Assembly: GCF_022549495.1 (NCBI RefSeq)
Contig: NZ_JAKZGD010000002.1
Coordinates: forward strand, 248,001 to 312,000
Reading direction: 5' to 3'
Length of the DNA: 64,000 bases
Source: Acinetobacter sp. ANC 4805
Lineage (GTDB): Bacteria; Pseudomonadota; Gammaproteobacteria; Pseudomonadales; Moraxellaceae
Made by a program: the position numbers and the translations under genes. Positions 8,327-17,146 of this stretch are shown piece after piece (the stretch's first letter is position 1; each line of letters begins with the position of its first letter). The notes beneath the pieces are model-generated. The model was not told the origin of the DNA, did not search any database, and saw only the letters and a list, made by a program, of their open reading frames with translations.

Positions 8327-9835
8327 ATGAAAAAATGGTTGTGGGCTTTAGGTTTTGGGATGGTTATATCAAATATTGCTCATGCCGAAATTGTTAGTGT
8401 AATTGGTGTAGGTAAATCTCCTATTATTAAAAAAGATCAAAATCTTACTCGAAATACAGCATCTGAGTTAGCAAAAGCTGAAGCAGTATCTGCATTGATT
8501 ATTAAAATAAATGGAATGCAATCATTATCAGAAGCAAAATTGTTATTGCCACAGATTATAAATCAAGTGAATCCTGTCTATTTCTCAAATTTGGGTAGCC
8601 AAACTGATGTTGAGAATAATTTGGTTACTCGTGTTAGTTTAGAAATTGATGATAAAGAATTTCGTACAATATTAAATGATTATGGTTTGTCAAAGAAAAA
8701 TAGCCGTACAAGCCCTATTATGATTGTTATGGATGAGTACTTTGGTGTTCCTCGAGATAATACCAAACCAGTAAAAGAGTTTACATCATATTTTAATGAC
8801 CAAAGTTATAGTTATGATGAAAAAGCGGCTTATTCAAGTCGGGAAAAAGCAAATGCATCTTCTAAAATCAGCGCATCATCACAAGGTCGATCAAGCAGTG
8901 GATATGTAGGTGGTTATGATAACGGGTATGGTTCAGGAGCTTATGCAGCAGGCGGTAGCGCCAGTCATAATAATAAAGCAAGTTCTTCTACATCTGCTAA
9001 TTACAATGCATCAGAAGATGCAAGTTATTCTCAAAAAGAACGACAAAATGATATTCAAAGCTTTGTTAAGTATGTTGAATATCAAACTCCTAGTGTTGTT
9101 CCAGAAAAAGTTAATCAAACTTTAAATAGTATTGCTCAAAATGCTACTAAGTATGATTTACGTTTAATGGATTCAGATTTATTTAGAAGTAAATATTTGA
9201 AAGGTCGTAGCATGACTATTCAGCAGTTATTAAGTGATGCTGAATTAGCTAAATTTGCTGCTGCAGCCAGAGAAGCAAAAGCAGACTGGTTTATGGCTGG
9301 CTCAAGTAATATTTTCGATCGTGGTCGTTCGTCAACAACAGGACAGTATGTTTGTGATGGTGCTGTGACATTTAAAGTATATTCTGTTGATGATGCGACA
9401 TTAATGGGTGGTGAAACCCGTACTGAATCTGCATCAGGGGCAACGGCTGATGCTTGTCGTACTAATGTAGCTGCTAAATTAGGTGAGTTAGCTGTTAGTA
9501 ATGTTGCTCCACAAATTCTAAATTATGCTAAAAATCGTTCCATGTATGGTAAAGAAATTACTATTTTTGTAAAAAGCATCACAAATAATGTTTCTACACG
9601 TTTAGGGGATGATTTATATGAGGCTCTGGATCATATTCCTGGCGTAGAAAATATTAATATTCGTAGTCAAGATGGGAAATTAGTTGAAATCACAATGGGG
9701 TATAAAAGTGATAAACCACTTACTGTCGAATTAAATAAAGCACTTAGACAAGTTAATCAAACATTAGCATCTGCTGAAAGAATACAACAAGGCAATACGA
9801 TTACTTTATGTATTGGTGGTTCACAATGCAAATAA
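8327..9835 (+). CDS. exported protein of unknown function, LPP20/FlgT-like pattern
   Basis: I do not recognise this 502-residue protein by name. It has a Sec signal peptide (residues 1-20, cleavage after AHA). Residues 21-125 (NTASELAKAEAVSALI and following beta segments) have the helix-then-strand pattern of LPP20/FlgT N-terminal modules. Residues about 150-235 are a low-complexity Ser/Gly/Ala/Tyr/Asn linker. Residues 240-405 contain KADWFMAGSSN and a later AxxLGELAVSNV helix, a pattern seen in CsgG/LpoB/TolB-N-like domains, and a final alpha/beta domain (ITIFVKSITNN, LDHIPGVENINIRS) ends in two cysteines. The next gene overlaps its last codons, so the products are probably made together and meet in the periplasm. 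Domain similarities are pattern judgements. Confidence 0.75.
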   Translation: MKKWLWALGFGMVISNIAHAEIVSVIGVGKSPIIKKDQNLTRNTASELAKAEAVSALIIKINGMQSLSEAKLLLPQIINQVNPVYFSNLGSQTDVENNLVTRVSLEIDDKEFRTILNDYGLSKKNSRTSPIMIVMDEYFGVPRDNTKPVKEFTSYFNDQSYSYDEKAAYSSREKANASSKISASSQGRSSSGYVGGYDNGYGSGAYAAGGSASHNNKASSSTSANYNASEDASYSQKERQNDIQSFVKYVEYQTPSVVPEKVNQTLNSIAQNATKYDLRLMDSDLFRSKYLKGRSMTIQQLLSDAELAKFAAAAREAKADWFMAGSSNIFDRGRSSTTGQYVCDGAVTFKVYSVDDATLMGGETRTESASGATADACRTNVAAKLGELAVSNVAPQILNYAKNRSMYGKEITIFVKSITNNVSTRLGDDLYEALDHIPGVENINIRSQDGKLVEITMGYKSDKPLTVELNKALRQVNQTLASAERIQQGNTITLCIGGSQCK

Positions 9836-11892
9836 AGACTAAATTATTAAGTTTTGGATTGCTCAGTTTTGTAAGTATAAATAGTTATGCGAATTTACAA
9901 ATTTATCCATCTAAGGGATTATTTGGTTTAAATGGTTCTAAACATCAGTGTAAAAGTCTTTTGACCCCTTTATCAGAAATTATTGATTCATCGCTATCTT
10001 GTAATTTTGAAAAGGCAATCACACCTGAATTAAGAGTACAATTACAAGCAAATTTTGAGAAAGCACTAAAACAGGCTTTTCCTGATCAAGTCGTTACACA
10101 AATTGAGCAAAATACTAAAAATCGTACTTATGTTGCATCTTTGGATGTAGTGCGTGCGAGTGAATATTTAGTACAGAAACAATCGACAACTGAAATATTT
10201 TTGCCTTTAACAGTGTCGTTTAAGTTGACTAATATTTTAACGGGTGAAGTAATATTTAGTGAAAGTAAAACATATGTTCAGCCCATTAAAGTAATGAGTA
10301 GTGAAATTGGTCAAACTGCCACTGATCAAAAAATTATTACACAGTATCAGAATAATATGCTGATTTTAGTACAGCAACTTGTAGAAAGTACAAAAGCTAA
10401 ATTAAAGCTTTCAGAAATTAGAACAACTATTATTGATCGCTGGAAATCTTATCTGATTTTAGATAAAGGATTTGATCAAGGTATTGGCAAAAATGATGAA
10501 CTGAGTTCGAGTGAAGGTGATCTTATTCGGATTGTCCATGCTGATAGAGACTATGCGGTTGCAATTCCTATCATGCTGTATGGAAATACGAAAGAATTTA
10601 GTAAAATGACGTCTAATGTAAGACAGTCTATTCGAAAACCTAAAGCGCTTGTTATGGATATCATTCGTTTTGGAGATGAACCAAAAGAATTGGTTGAGCA
10701 AATCTTTTCTGATGCGACAGGAGATAATGCACCATTTACTTTAGTTCCTGTCAATCGTCGTTATAGTGCTCTTGCTCAGTCCATTAGTGAGGAAACGAAA
10801 TTAGCGCAGGCTGAGGATATTAACCGTCGAGAACTCCCTGATTTTTTTATTCGTTTATATGTTACACCCACAATAGGTTATGAACAAAAAGTGGGACAAC
10901 TCACTCAGCAGCAATTTGTTTATAGCGATGTCATGGCAGAAATGATTGATAGTTCTGGTCGAGTCATTCATGTTGCACATGCAAGTAATGAAATTAAGGA
11001 TATCATTTCAGATGGTATGGGATTTTCATTGGAAAATCAGAAAGAAGTTGCACTTAAAAATGCATTAATTAAATTGGCAGAAACTTTTAAGAAAGATCTG
11101 AAATTTACTCGTACTGACTTGAAAGTAAGTAAATCAGATAATCAGATAATCAGTATTCAAGATCATGGTAAACAATTGAATTTGGGGTTAAAAATTAATA
11201 TTTATAACTCGCAAACGATTTCTGGTAAACAAGTGTTGATCCCGACTTGGGAGGCAACTGTCATTTCCCGTGATGGTAATGAAGTCACAGCACAACTCGA
11301 TGCACCTATTGGGAAGAGTGACAATATCTCTGTTAAGTCAGGAGATATAATTCAAGTTGATACTCAAGAAAATGCTATAGATTCTAATCTATCACGTTCA
11401 ATGTGCGCATTTTTAGCTACAGAACAAAGTGGTGAGATTCAATTTAAGCCTTTTACAATGATGACGTATTATGGATTTGCTAAATATTCTAAATACCCGT
11501 TCTATGCCACAGGTGTGGACTTAGAAAAGGGGCGCTCACTTAAAGATAATATTCAATATATGACTGAAAATGCTGGATTTAAAAAACAATTAAATCTTAA
11601 ATTATTTGAACCAAAAACTTGTATACAACCAGTATTTAAAGTGAATGTACAACCTAATTCTCTGATATGTGATGCAAATGATAAAAACTGTCGTGCAACT
11701 CTAGATGTCACTACTGGTGTACGCTTATTTAATGAGAACCAACAAAAAATTGGAACTCAAGGGATTAAACAAGAAATTAATTTGAAAGGTTTTTCTATGC
11801 AAAACTATAAAGAAACTTATCTTTTACAATTATTAAATGATTTACCTCCGCTACTTCAACAAACTGCTCAAAAAGCTGATTCAACCCAATAA
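9826..11892 (+). CDS. exported protein of unknown function with apparent tandem TolB-N/barrel modules
   Basis: Not recognised. I place the start at ATG 9826, after GGTGG and overlapping the previous gene by 10 bases; an upstream in-frame ATG at 9808 would lengthen a signal peptide that already begins well at MQIKTKLLSF. The mature part seems to repeat a plan twice: an alpha/beta region (about residues 55-200 and 285-440) followed by a small beta segment with a Gly-rich turn (LDKGFDQGIGKNDEL near 215; LGLKINIYNSQ near 450). This recalls the middle and C-terminal domains of FlgT. The last 170 residues are distinct and hold paired cysteines (CDANDKNC). No membrane segment or lipobox was seen. 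It is predicted periplasmic; Acinetobacter has no flagellum, so a true FlgT role is excluded. Confidence 0.75.
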   Translation: MQIKTKLLSFGLLSFVSINSYANLQIYPSKGLFGLNGSKHQCKSLLTPLSEIIDSSLSCNFEKAITPELRVQLQANFEKALKQAFPDQVVTQIEQNTKNRTYVASLDVVRASEYLVQKQSTTEIFLPLTVSFKLTNILTGEVIFSESKTYVQPIKVMSSEIGQTATDQKIITQYQNNMLILVQQLVESTKAKLKLSEIRTTIIDRWKSYLILDKGFDQGIGKNDELSSSEGDLIRIVHADRDYAVAIPIMLYGNTKEFSKMTSNVRQSIRKPKALVMDIIRFGDEPKELVEQIFSDATGDNAPFTLVPVNRRYSALAQSISEETKLAQAEDINRRELPDFFIRLYVTPTIGYEQKVGQLTQQQFVYSDVMAEMIDSSGRVIHVAHASNEIKDIISDGMGFSLENQKEVALKNALIKLAETFKKDLKFTRTDLKVSKSDNQIISIQDHGKQLNLGLKINIYNSQTISGKQVLIPTWEATVISRDGNEVTAQLDAPIGKSDNISVKSGDIIQVDTQENAIDSNLSRSMCAFLATEQSGEIQFKPFTMMTYYGFAKYSKYPFYATGVDLEKGRSLKDNIQYMTENAGFKKQLNLKLFEPKTCIQPVFKVNVQPNSLICDANDKNCRATLDVTTGVRLFNENQQKIGTQGIKQEINLKGFSMQNYKETYLLQLLNDLPPLLQQTAQKADSTQ

Positions 11893-11901
11893 GGAAACCT
11901 T

Positions 11902-12579
11902 ATGAACAAACTTATAGTTGCAACAATGATAATCGGTACAATTTCAAATGCACATGCTGGTTTTGGAGATTTTGCGTCTAAGATGACCCAAAATGTAATT
12001 GGTACATCAGCATCTAGCAATGTTAATGTTACCGATTTTTTAACACAAGCTAGTGCGACTAACTTACTTTTTCAAGAAAGCCGAGCAGCTTTAGCTGCTA
12101 CGATTTCAACAAGTAAAATGAGTGGTGAAATTCAAGCTAAATTAAAAGCACTTAAATCTACAACTAATTTACAAGAAAAAGAGGCTATTCTAGCTTCTTT
12201 GGAAAAACCAACTGATGAAGTGATGGCTGCAAGTAAAAAAGATGAAGCAGAAACAATTGAAACGATTAAAAACTTAAGTGCAGAGAAGAAAAAATATTTA
12301 CTTGCTGCTGCACAAAATTTTGGTATTGCAACATTAATGGCCAAAGATTTGGCTGGCGGGGCTTCACAGATTTCTACAGCGATTATTTCAAATCCACAAT
12401 CTTTAACATCAAGTGGATTTACAGTAGGTGGGGCTAAAAACTTAGTAGGTGATGTGACAGGAATCGCTAAGAACTCATCAATGGCATTGGTTGAAGTACC
12501 ACAACTTTTTAAAAAGGCCGGCGTTGAATTCACACCTCCTACTAGTTCGAAAAGTAAACCGCAAGATATTGAGCTCTGA
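11902..12579 (+). CDS. small exported protein of unknown function
   Basis: A 225-residue protein with a signal peptide (MNKLIVATMIIGTISNAHA, residues 1-19). The mature chain is mostly predicted helix, rich in Ala, Ser and Lys, with a charged middle (about 75-135) and a Gly/Ser-rich segment (GGASQISTAIIS, SGFTVGGAKNLVG) near 150-195. No cysteine, lipobox or enzyme motif is visible. It starts 9 bases after the preceding stop with AAGGAA as ribosome site, so it is the third gene of the operon, and a hairpin follows it. It may be the small subunit or assembly partner of the two larger exported proteins. Function unknown. Confidence 0.72.
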   Translation: MNKLIVATMIIGTISNAHAGFGDFASKMTQNVIGTSASSNVNVTDFLTQASATNLLFQESRAALAATISTSKMSGEIQAKLKALKSTTNLQEKEAILASLEKPTDEVMAASKKDEAETIETIKNLSAEKKKYLLAAAQNFGIATLMAKDLAGGASQISTAIISNPQSLTSSGFTVGGAKNLVGDVTGIAKNSSMALVEVPQLFKKAGVEFTPPTSSKSKPQDIEL

Positions 12580-12675
12580 ACTAAGTAATTGATAAATTAA
12601 TTTAAAATTTTTACTAATATTTAAAACACCAATAACAGTTGTTACTGATGGGATAAGCATTAGTTTTTAATAAAG

Positions 12676-12702
12676 CCGAGCCAATTTATTGGTTCGGTTA
12701 TT
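12676..12702 (+). terminator. hairpin after the exported-protein operon
   Basis: CCGAGCCAA (12676-12684) pairs with TTGGTTCGG (12689-12697) around a TTTA loop, followed by TTATTAT. It would end the 8327-12579 transcript before the ispA promoter. Confidence 0.7.
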
Positions 12703-12759
12703 ATAAGTAAGCTAAACAATAAAAATTGATAAATTACAAAATCATTAAAAACGGCTGAA

Positions 12760-12789
12760 TTACCTGTCATAACTAAATAGTGTTATGAT
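12760..12789 (+). promoter_or_regulatory. putative ispA promoter
   Basis: TTACCT (12760-12765) and TATGAT (12784-12789) are spaced by 18 bases. An inverted repeat CATAAC/GTTATG overlaps the spacer and -10 and may be a binding site. Called from spacing and match only. Confidence 0.45.
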
Positions 12790-12833
12790 GCCAGAGTTAA
12801 ACCTATTTTATCAGATCATTTCCCGAGGCAATC

Positions 12834-13745
12834 GTGTCATCTATTTCTCAAGTTAATGCGGATGTTCTACAACAAGCTCAACAACGTATTCAACAAGATT
12901 TATTGACAGCATTGGCTGCATTTTCCATTCCAGAACCTTTAAAGTCAGCTGTTCATCATGCGGTGATGTTGGGGGGGAAACGTGTTCGTCCAGCGTTATG
13001 TTATGCATCAGCTTCGTTACAGTCGAACCACAATTTTGCGGCGGCACGTCGTGCTGCTGTTGCGGTTGAGTTAATTCACTGTTATTCGTTGGCGCATGAT
13101 GATTTGCCATGTATGGACAATGATTTGCTTCGCCGTGGTCAGCCAACGTGTCATGTTGCATTTGGTGAGAATACAGCATTATTGGCAGGCGATATTTTGC
13201 AATCAATGGCATTTGAGATTTTGGGAAGTCGTTTATTTGATGAGCAGGGACAGGGCACAGATGCAGCAGTTGTCTTGAAACAAATACAGATTTTAGCGAC
13301 AGCCAGTTCGAGAATGGTAAGTGGTCAGGTTTTAGATTTACAGGCTGAAGGCAAACAGGTTAATCAAACTGAATTAGAAAATATTCACCGTAATAAAACA
13401 GGTGCATTGATTCAAGCGGCAATTATGATGGGTGCTGTGACAATTTTTGCAGGGACGGATCAGGCGATTCCTAAACTACGCCAATTTGGACAAAGCATTG
13501 GTTTAGCTTTTCAGGTTCAAGATGATATTTTAGATATTACGGCAAGCACTGAAATTTTAGGTAAAACTGCAGGTAAAGACGAGCAGGTACAAAAATCAAC
13601 TTATCCTGCATTGATGGGTTTGCAACAGGCTCAAGCTTATGCCCAAAATTTACATGATCAAGCCTTTGAAGCATTGGCATATTTTGGCGATGATGCCAAA
13701 GAATTAGTTGAGATTTCACAATTCTTGTTAGCACGAAAAAGCTAA
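12834..13745 (+). CDS. ispA: farnesyl diphosphate synthase (geranyltranstransferase)
   Basis: A cytosolic prenyltransferase that condenses isopentenyl diphosphate with dimethylallyl and geranyl diphosphate to farnesyl diphosphate, feeding quinones and undecaprenyl phosphate. The first aspartate-rich motif DDLPCMDND is at about residues 89-97, GGKRVRP at 47-53 and the second motif DDILD near 233. The five residues before the first motif (CYSLAH) fit the short-chain (C15) class. Length 303 is normal. The start is GTG 12834 after CGAGG; no upstream ATG is in frame. It is monocistronic, with a probable promoter upstream. Confidence 0.95.
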   Translation: MSSISQVNADVLQQAQQRIQQDLLTALAAFSIPEPLKSAVHHAVMLGGKRVRPALCYASASLQSNHNFAAARRAAVAVELIHCYSLAHDDLPCMDNDLLRRGQPTCHVAFGENTALLAGDILQSMAFEILGSRLFDEQGQGTDAAVVLKQIQILATASSRMVSGQVLDLQAEGKQVNQTELENIHRNKTGALIQAAIMMGAVTIFAGTDQAIPKLRQFGQSIGLAFQVQDDILDITASTEILGKTAGKDEQVQKSTYPALMGLQQAQAYAQNLHDQAFEALAYFGDDAKELVEISQFLLARKS

Positions 13746-13840
13746 CTTACACGCTATAATCTAGGGACTTAGGAATTAATAAGTATTTTCAAGATTGAGG
13801 TATTTGTCGAATTTTTACAGTTTGATTTAGGTGGAATGTA

Positions 13841-14158
13841 ATGTACATGCTCAATGTCCAAATCCTTCGATTTGTAGATTCCAATTTTCCTGGTTGGGTT
13901 GAGTGCGTATTAAAAGATACTTCAAATCGAGAATGGTTATTTATTGATAAAATACCTATATTTACAGATCAAAGCTTATATGAAATGAGTCATTATCCAC
14001 AACAAGGGGTGATTGCTTGTGAAATTATTCGCACATGGGTTGAATCCGATGGGCGAAAGCGTTGCATAATCACGACTGAAATACCTTGGGGTATTGCAGC
14101 ACAAGATGGTAAAACTGAGTTTGAGGTATTTTATAATCAGCTCAGATTTGAGAAATAA
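13841..14158 (+). CDS. hypothetical protein
   Basis: A 105-residue protein I do not recognise. It starts with two near methionines (MYM) after AGGTGG, a good ribosome site. The sequence is mixed alpha/beta with many aromatic residues (FPGWVECVL, REWLFIDKIPIF, EIPWGIAA), no signal peptide, no membrane segment and no cysteine pair of note beyond three scattered Cys. It follows ispA by 95 bases and precedes a YjbR-like gene by 77 bases in the same direction. Coding character (start, ribosome site, lack of a better overlapping frame) supports it as a gene. Confidence 0.6.
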   Translation: MYMLNVQILRFVDSNFPGWVECVLKDTSNREWLFIDKIPIFTDQSLYEMSHYPQQGVIACEIIRTWVESDGRKRCIITTEIPWGIAAQDGKTEFEVFYNQLRFEK

Positions 14159-14235
14159 TGAATAGAAAATAATTCAAAGTTTATTTATAGCAACGAAATA
14201 TTTTTATAAGTATTCATAACAATAGGATAAGGTTT

Positions 14236-14604
14236 ATGAATGAAGATCAACTAGAACAATTGGCACTGGAGTACGGGCAAAAACTTGCTTTTTCGATCCA
14301 GTCACAACCTTTTGGTCCAGATTGTGAAGTGTTTAAAATTTTTGACAAGATGTTTATGTTGATTGGTTCTTACTCAGGAAAATTGATCATCACTGTAAAA
14401 TGTAAGCCTGAGAAAAGCCTAGAATATCAAGAACTCTATGCTTCAATTTCAGCGGGTTATCATATGAATAAGAAGCATTGGATTTCGATTGCCAGTAATT
14501 CAGATATCACAGCTGATTTAGTTCAGGATCTCATTCAAGATTCTTATGATTTGATCGTAAAACAGCTACCAGTCAAAGATCGAAAATTGATTTTGAATCG
14601 TTAA
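14236..14604 (+). CDS. MmcQ/YjbR family protein
   Basis: A 122-residue protein of the YjbR family, a small CyaY-like alpha/beta fold often described as DNA-binding but without an established role. The family pattern is clear: FKIFDKMFMLIG (about 33-44), LIITVKCKPE, GYHMNKKHWISI near residues 74-85 and the C-terminal QDLIQDSYDLIVKQLP helix. Length matches the family. It has its own AGGATAAGG ribosome site and ends in a strong hairpin. No operon partner explains it. Confidence 0.82.
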   Translation: MNEDQLEQLALEYGQKLAFSIQSQPFGPDCEVFKIFDKMFMLIGSYSGKLIITVKCKPEKSLEYQELYASISAGYHMNKKHWISIASNSDITADLVQDLIQDSYDLIVKQLPVKDRKLILNR

Positions 14605-14636
14605 AATAAAAGCAGCATTATCGCTGCTTTTATTTT
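14603..14636. terminator. bidirectional terminator between yjbR-like gene and qmcA
   Basis: A perfect 14-bp stem (AAAATAAAAGCAGC / GCTGCTTTTATTTT) with a 6-base loop ATTATC serves the convergent genes on both sides. Confidence 0.9.
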
Positions 14637-14649
14637 TAGAACGAACAAT

Positions 14650-15501
14650 TTAGTGTTTCCCCATAATTCCACGGATAGCATTAAGTACATCCGATGGGAG
14701 TACCACAGTTTTTGCATTGCTTGATTTAGATAGATCCTGCATCGCTTTCACATATTGCTCACCGAGTAAGTATGCAACAGGGATTTCTTTGTCACCAACA
14801 GCACTTGTTACCATTTCAATAGCGCGTTGTGAAGACTCAGCAAGTACCACTTGTGCTTCTGCATCACGACGAGAAGCTTCTAAACGACCATCTGCTTCTA
14901 AAATAGCAGCTTGTTTTTCACCATCAGCTTTCGTCACAGTCGCGCGACGTTGACGTTCTGCCGCCGCTTGTGCTTCCATTGCCGCTTGCATGGTGTGAGA
15001 GGGCTGAATATCTTGAATTTCAACTGTTTTAAGGGTGATACCCCAATCTGAAATATCATCAGAAATGGCAGCTTTTAATTTTGCTTTAATATGATCACGT
15101 GAAGATAATGCATCATCTAGATCCATTTCACCGACAATTGAACGTAGTGAAGTCTGAACTAGATTTTGAATCGCCCAAATATAGTTCTCAATCCCATATA
15201 CAGCTTTTTCAGGTGTGGTTAAATTAATATAGGCAACGGCATTCATCACTAATACGGCATTATCTCGGGTAATCACTTCTTGTGATGGAATATCTAAAAC
15301 AATATCTTTGGTCGTGATTTTATAAGCCACTTCATCAATATAAGGAATAACAAAATTCAGACCAGGACCTAAGGTGGTATGGTATTTACCTAAACGTTGC
15401 ACAATCCATTTATAACCTTGGGGAACAATACGAACCCCTTTAAAAATAGTTGTGCCAATAAAAGCTAAAAGCGCTAAGACAACAATAGTACCGACAGACA
15501 T
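14650..15501 (-). CDS. qmcA: SPFH/stomatin-like membrane protease-associated protein (QmcA type)
   Basis: A 283-residue band-7 protein anchored by one N-terminal membrane helix (about residues 3-22). The SPFH domain follows, with IVPQGYKWIVQRLGKY, GLNFVIPYIDEV and DIVLDIPSQEVITRDN, then a long Ala/Glu-rich coiled coil (AAMEAQAAAERQRRATVTKA to about residue 235). Such proteins form membrane microdomain cages and modulate FtsH-like proteases. An nfeD gene starts upstream in the same direction with 18 bases between, the standard stomatin-NfeD pairing. Specific clients are unknown. Confidence 0.9.
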   Translation of the reverse strand: MSVGTIVVLALLAFIGTTIFKGVRIVPQGYKWIVQRLGKYHTTLGPGLNFVIPYIDEVAYKITTKDIVLDIPSQEVITRDNAVLVMNAVAYINLTTPEKAVYGIENYIWAIQNLVQTSLRSIVGEMDLDDALSSRDHIKAKLKAAISDDISDWGITLKTVEIQDIQPSHTMQAAMEAQAAAERQRRATVTKADGEKQAAILEADGRLEASRRDAEAQVVLAESSQRAIEMVTSAVGDKEIPVAYLLGEQYVKAMQDLSKSSNAKTVVLPSDVLNAIRGIMGKH

Positions 15502-15519
15502 TGGAAACCCTCTTTATGT

Positions 15520-15993
15520 TTATGAGTTGCTATGCGGTTGAACGACTAAATCATTACCCAAAATATCAATTACTCGAACGCGATCACCGACTTGTACTGG
15601 AACAGCACAACGGCAATTCCATTCATCAGAACCTAAAACAGGCATCGGAAAACGAACGATGATTTGCCCATGATTCAGTCCAGTTTGAATGACCATACCC
15701 ACTTGACCGATGGTTGCTTCACGAGGAAGCCCTGCTTTGGTTTTATCGATAGAGAGTGGTTTGATAAATTTGAACCAAAGAATCGTACATAAAATAGATA
15801 AAATCCCCCAAGTAATCACTTGGGTGGTAAAGCCCATCATTGGGAAAAGCCATAGTAAAATGCAGACCATCACTGCTGCTATACCAAACCATAACGCAGC
15901 AAAAGCGGTCAGAATCAATTCTGAAAGAATCAGTAAAATTCCTAATACAAACCAGTGCCACGGCTCAACTACAAATTCCATAGATTTGCTCAC
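15520..15993 (-). CDS. NfeD-like membrane protein
   Basis: A 157-residue short NfeD protein: hydrophobic helices cover about residues 10-75, and the C-terminal beta-barrel (OB-like) domain is seen from AGLPREATIGQVGMV through GDRVRVIDILGNDLVV. It lacks the serine protease domain of long NfeD proteins. It is the first gene of a pair with qmcA, as in E. coli ybbJ/ybbK, and the two products are thought to act together in the inner membrane. It begins with ATG at 15993 on the minus strand. Confidence 0.88.
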   Translation of the reverse strand: MSKSMEFVVEPWHWFVLGILLILSELILTAFAALWFGIAAVMVCILLWLFPMMGFTTQVITWGILSILCTILWFKFIKPLSIDKTKAGLPREATIGQVGMVIQTGLNHGQIIVRFPMPVLGSDEWNCRCAVPVQVGDRVRVIDILGNDLVVQPHSNS

Positions 15994-16166
15994 ATCATTA
16001 AACTGAATGGAGGTGAAAAAACATTCACCTCTAGCACTCTAGCAGATCATTATCTTGATGAATATACAATGATTGTTTTTTTAGAGTTTGGGCTGGCGGT
16101 GGTTATCAAGAATCTTGCACAGATGACCAGTAGCGATCAAATACCAGCAGCCCTTCAAGATTATTT

Positions 16167-17084
16167 TTAGAATTTAGAACGAGGAGCAGGTTTAAATGCG
16201 GCAGGGGATTTCTTAAATGCTGTAATCGCATTTTGAATTGCGGTGATCTTTGCTTGAGCCGATTTTTCACCTTCTAAAATAGCTTCATTACTTGATTTAA
16301 GATCAAGCACACCTAAATGACCTACTTTGGGCTGGATCACCACATTTGCTTGGCTCAATTCTTCATTAATACTTTGTTGTCCCATAATATTAATGGTTTG
16401 GTCTAATAATCCCCACATGCTTAATGGTTTGTCACCAGTTGGGCGTGCAGAAATATCAACAGCAATCACAATATCAGCACCCATATCTTTGGCAGTTTTG
16501 ACAGGAATTGGACTGACTAAACCACCATCTACATATTTAGTATTCCCAATCACCGCAGGGACAAAGACGTTTGGAATACTACAAGAAGCCCGTACCGCTT
16601 GACCTGCATTTCCTTTAATAAATTCGGCTTTTTTACCATTGTCTAAACGTGTCGCTACGGCAGCAAAACGAATTGGGAATTTCTCAATTGGTTTATTGCC
16701 GACTTGGGTGTTCACATAGTTTTGCAGTTTTTGACCCAAGATAATGCCTTGGCTATTCAGTGTTAAATCACGTAAGTCTGATTCTTGTAGTTTTAATGCA
16801 AGATTTTGCATTTGATATGGCGTTTGACCACTGGCATAAATACTGCCCACAAAACTACCTGCGCTAGTACCTGTGACAATTTTCGCTTTAATCCCATGTG
16901 ACTCTAACACTTTAATCACACCGATATGGGCAAAGCCTTTTGCACCACCGCCACCTAAAGCCAATGCAATGACAGGTTCACGTGCTTTAATCGCTGTTGT
17001 TGGGGGAGTTTTCTTTGCGGTTTGATCACAACCAAATAAAGCTAAGCTAAGAAGTGCAAAGCAAGACAGTCGAGCAATTTTCAT
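16167..17084 (-). CDS. patatin-like phospholipase, predicted lipoprotein (RssA-like)
   Basis: A patatin-fold serine hydrolase with Ser-Asp dyad. From ATG 17084 it has a lipoprotein signal with lipobox LFGC (Cys19), the oxyanion loop GGGGAKG near 44-50, the nucleophile in GTSAG (Ser74), and the Asp in VDGG further on. An extra 12 codons from a GTG at 17120 are open but would bury the signal peptide, so I reject them. The protein should be tethered in the periplasm or to the outer membrane, where it could act on phospholipids. The substrate is not known. The neighbouring minus-strand acyltransferase gene lies upstream, 26-63 bases away depending on starts. Confidence 0.85.
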   Translation of the reverse strand: MKIARLSCFALLSLALFGCDQTAKKTPPTTAIKAREPVIALALGGGGAKGFAHIGVIKVLESHGIKAKIVTGTSAGSFVGSIYASGQTPYQMQNLALKLQESDLRDLTLNSQGIILGQKLQNYVNTQVGNKPIEKFPIRFAAVATRLDNGKKAEFIKGNAGQAVRASCSIPNVFVPAVIGNTKYVDGGLVSPIPVKTAKDMGADIVIAVDISARPTGDKPLSMWGLLDQTINIMGQQSINEELSQANVVIQPKVGHLGVLDLKSSNEAILEGEKSAQAKITAIQNAITAFKKSPAAFKPAPRSKF

Positions 17085-17146
17085 ATGAAATGGAGATAAA
17101 ATATACAAAAAGATGGGCACATCAGAGCAGATTTACCCCTAATTTT

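Noticed and set aside
9826..11892. True flagellar FlgT
   Set aside because: No flagellar genes are present and the genus is non-flagellate; the resemblance is in domain pattern only.
15955..16170. 71-codon plus-strand ORF overlapping the start of nfeD
   Set aside because: It is antisense to a well supported gene, has no ribosome site, and no family-like sequence.
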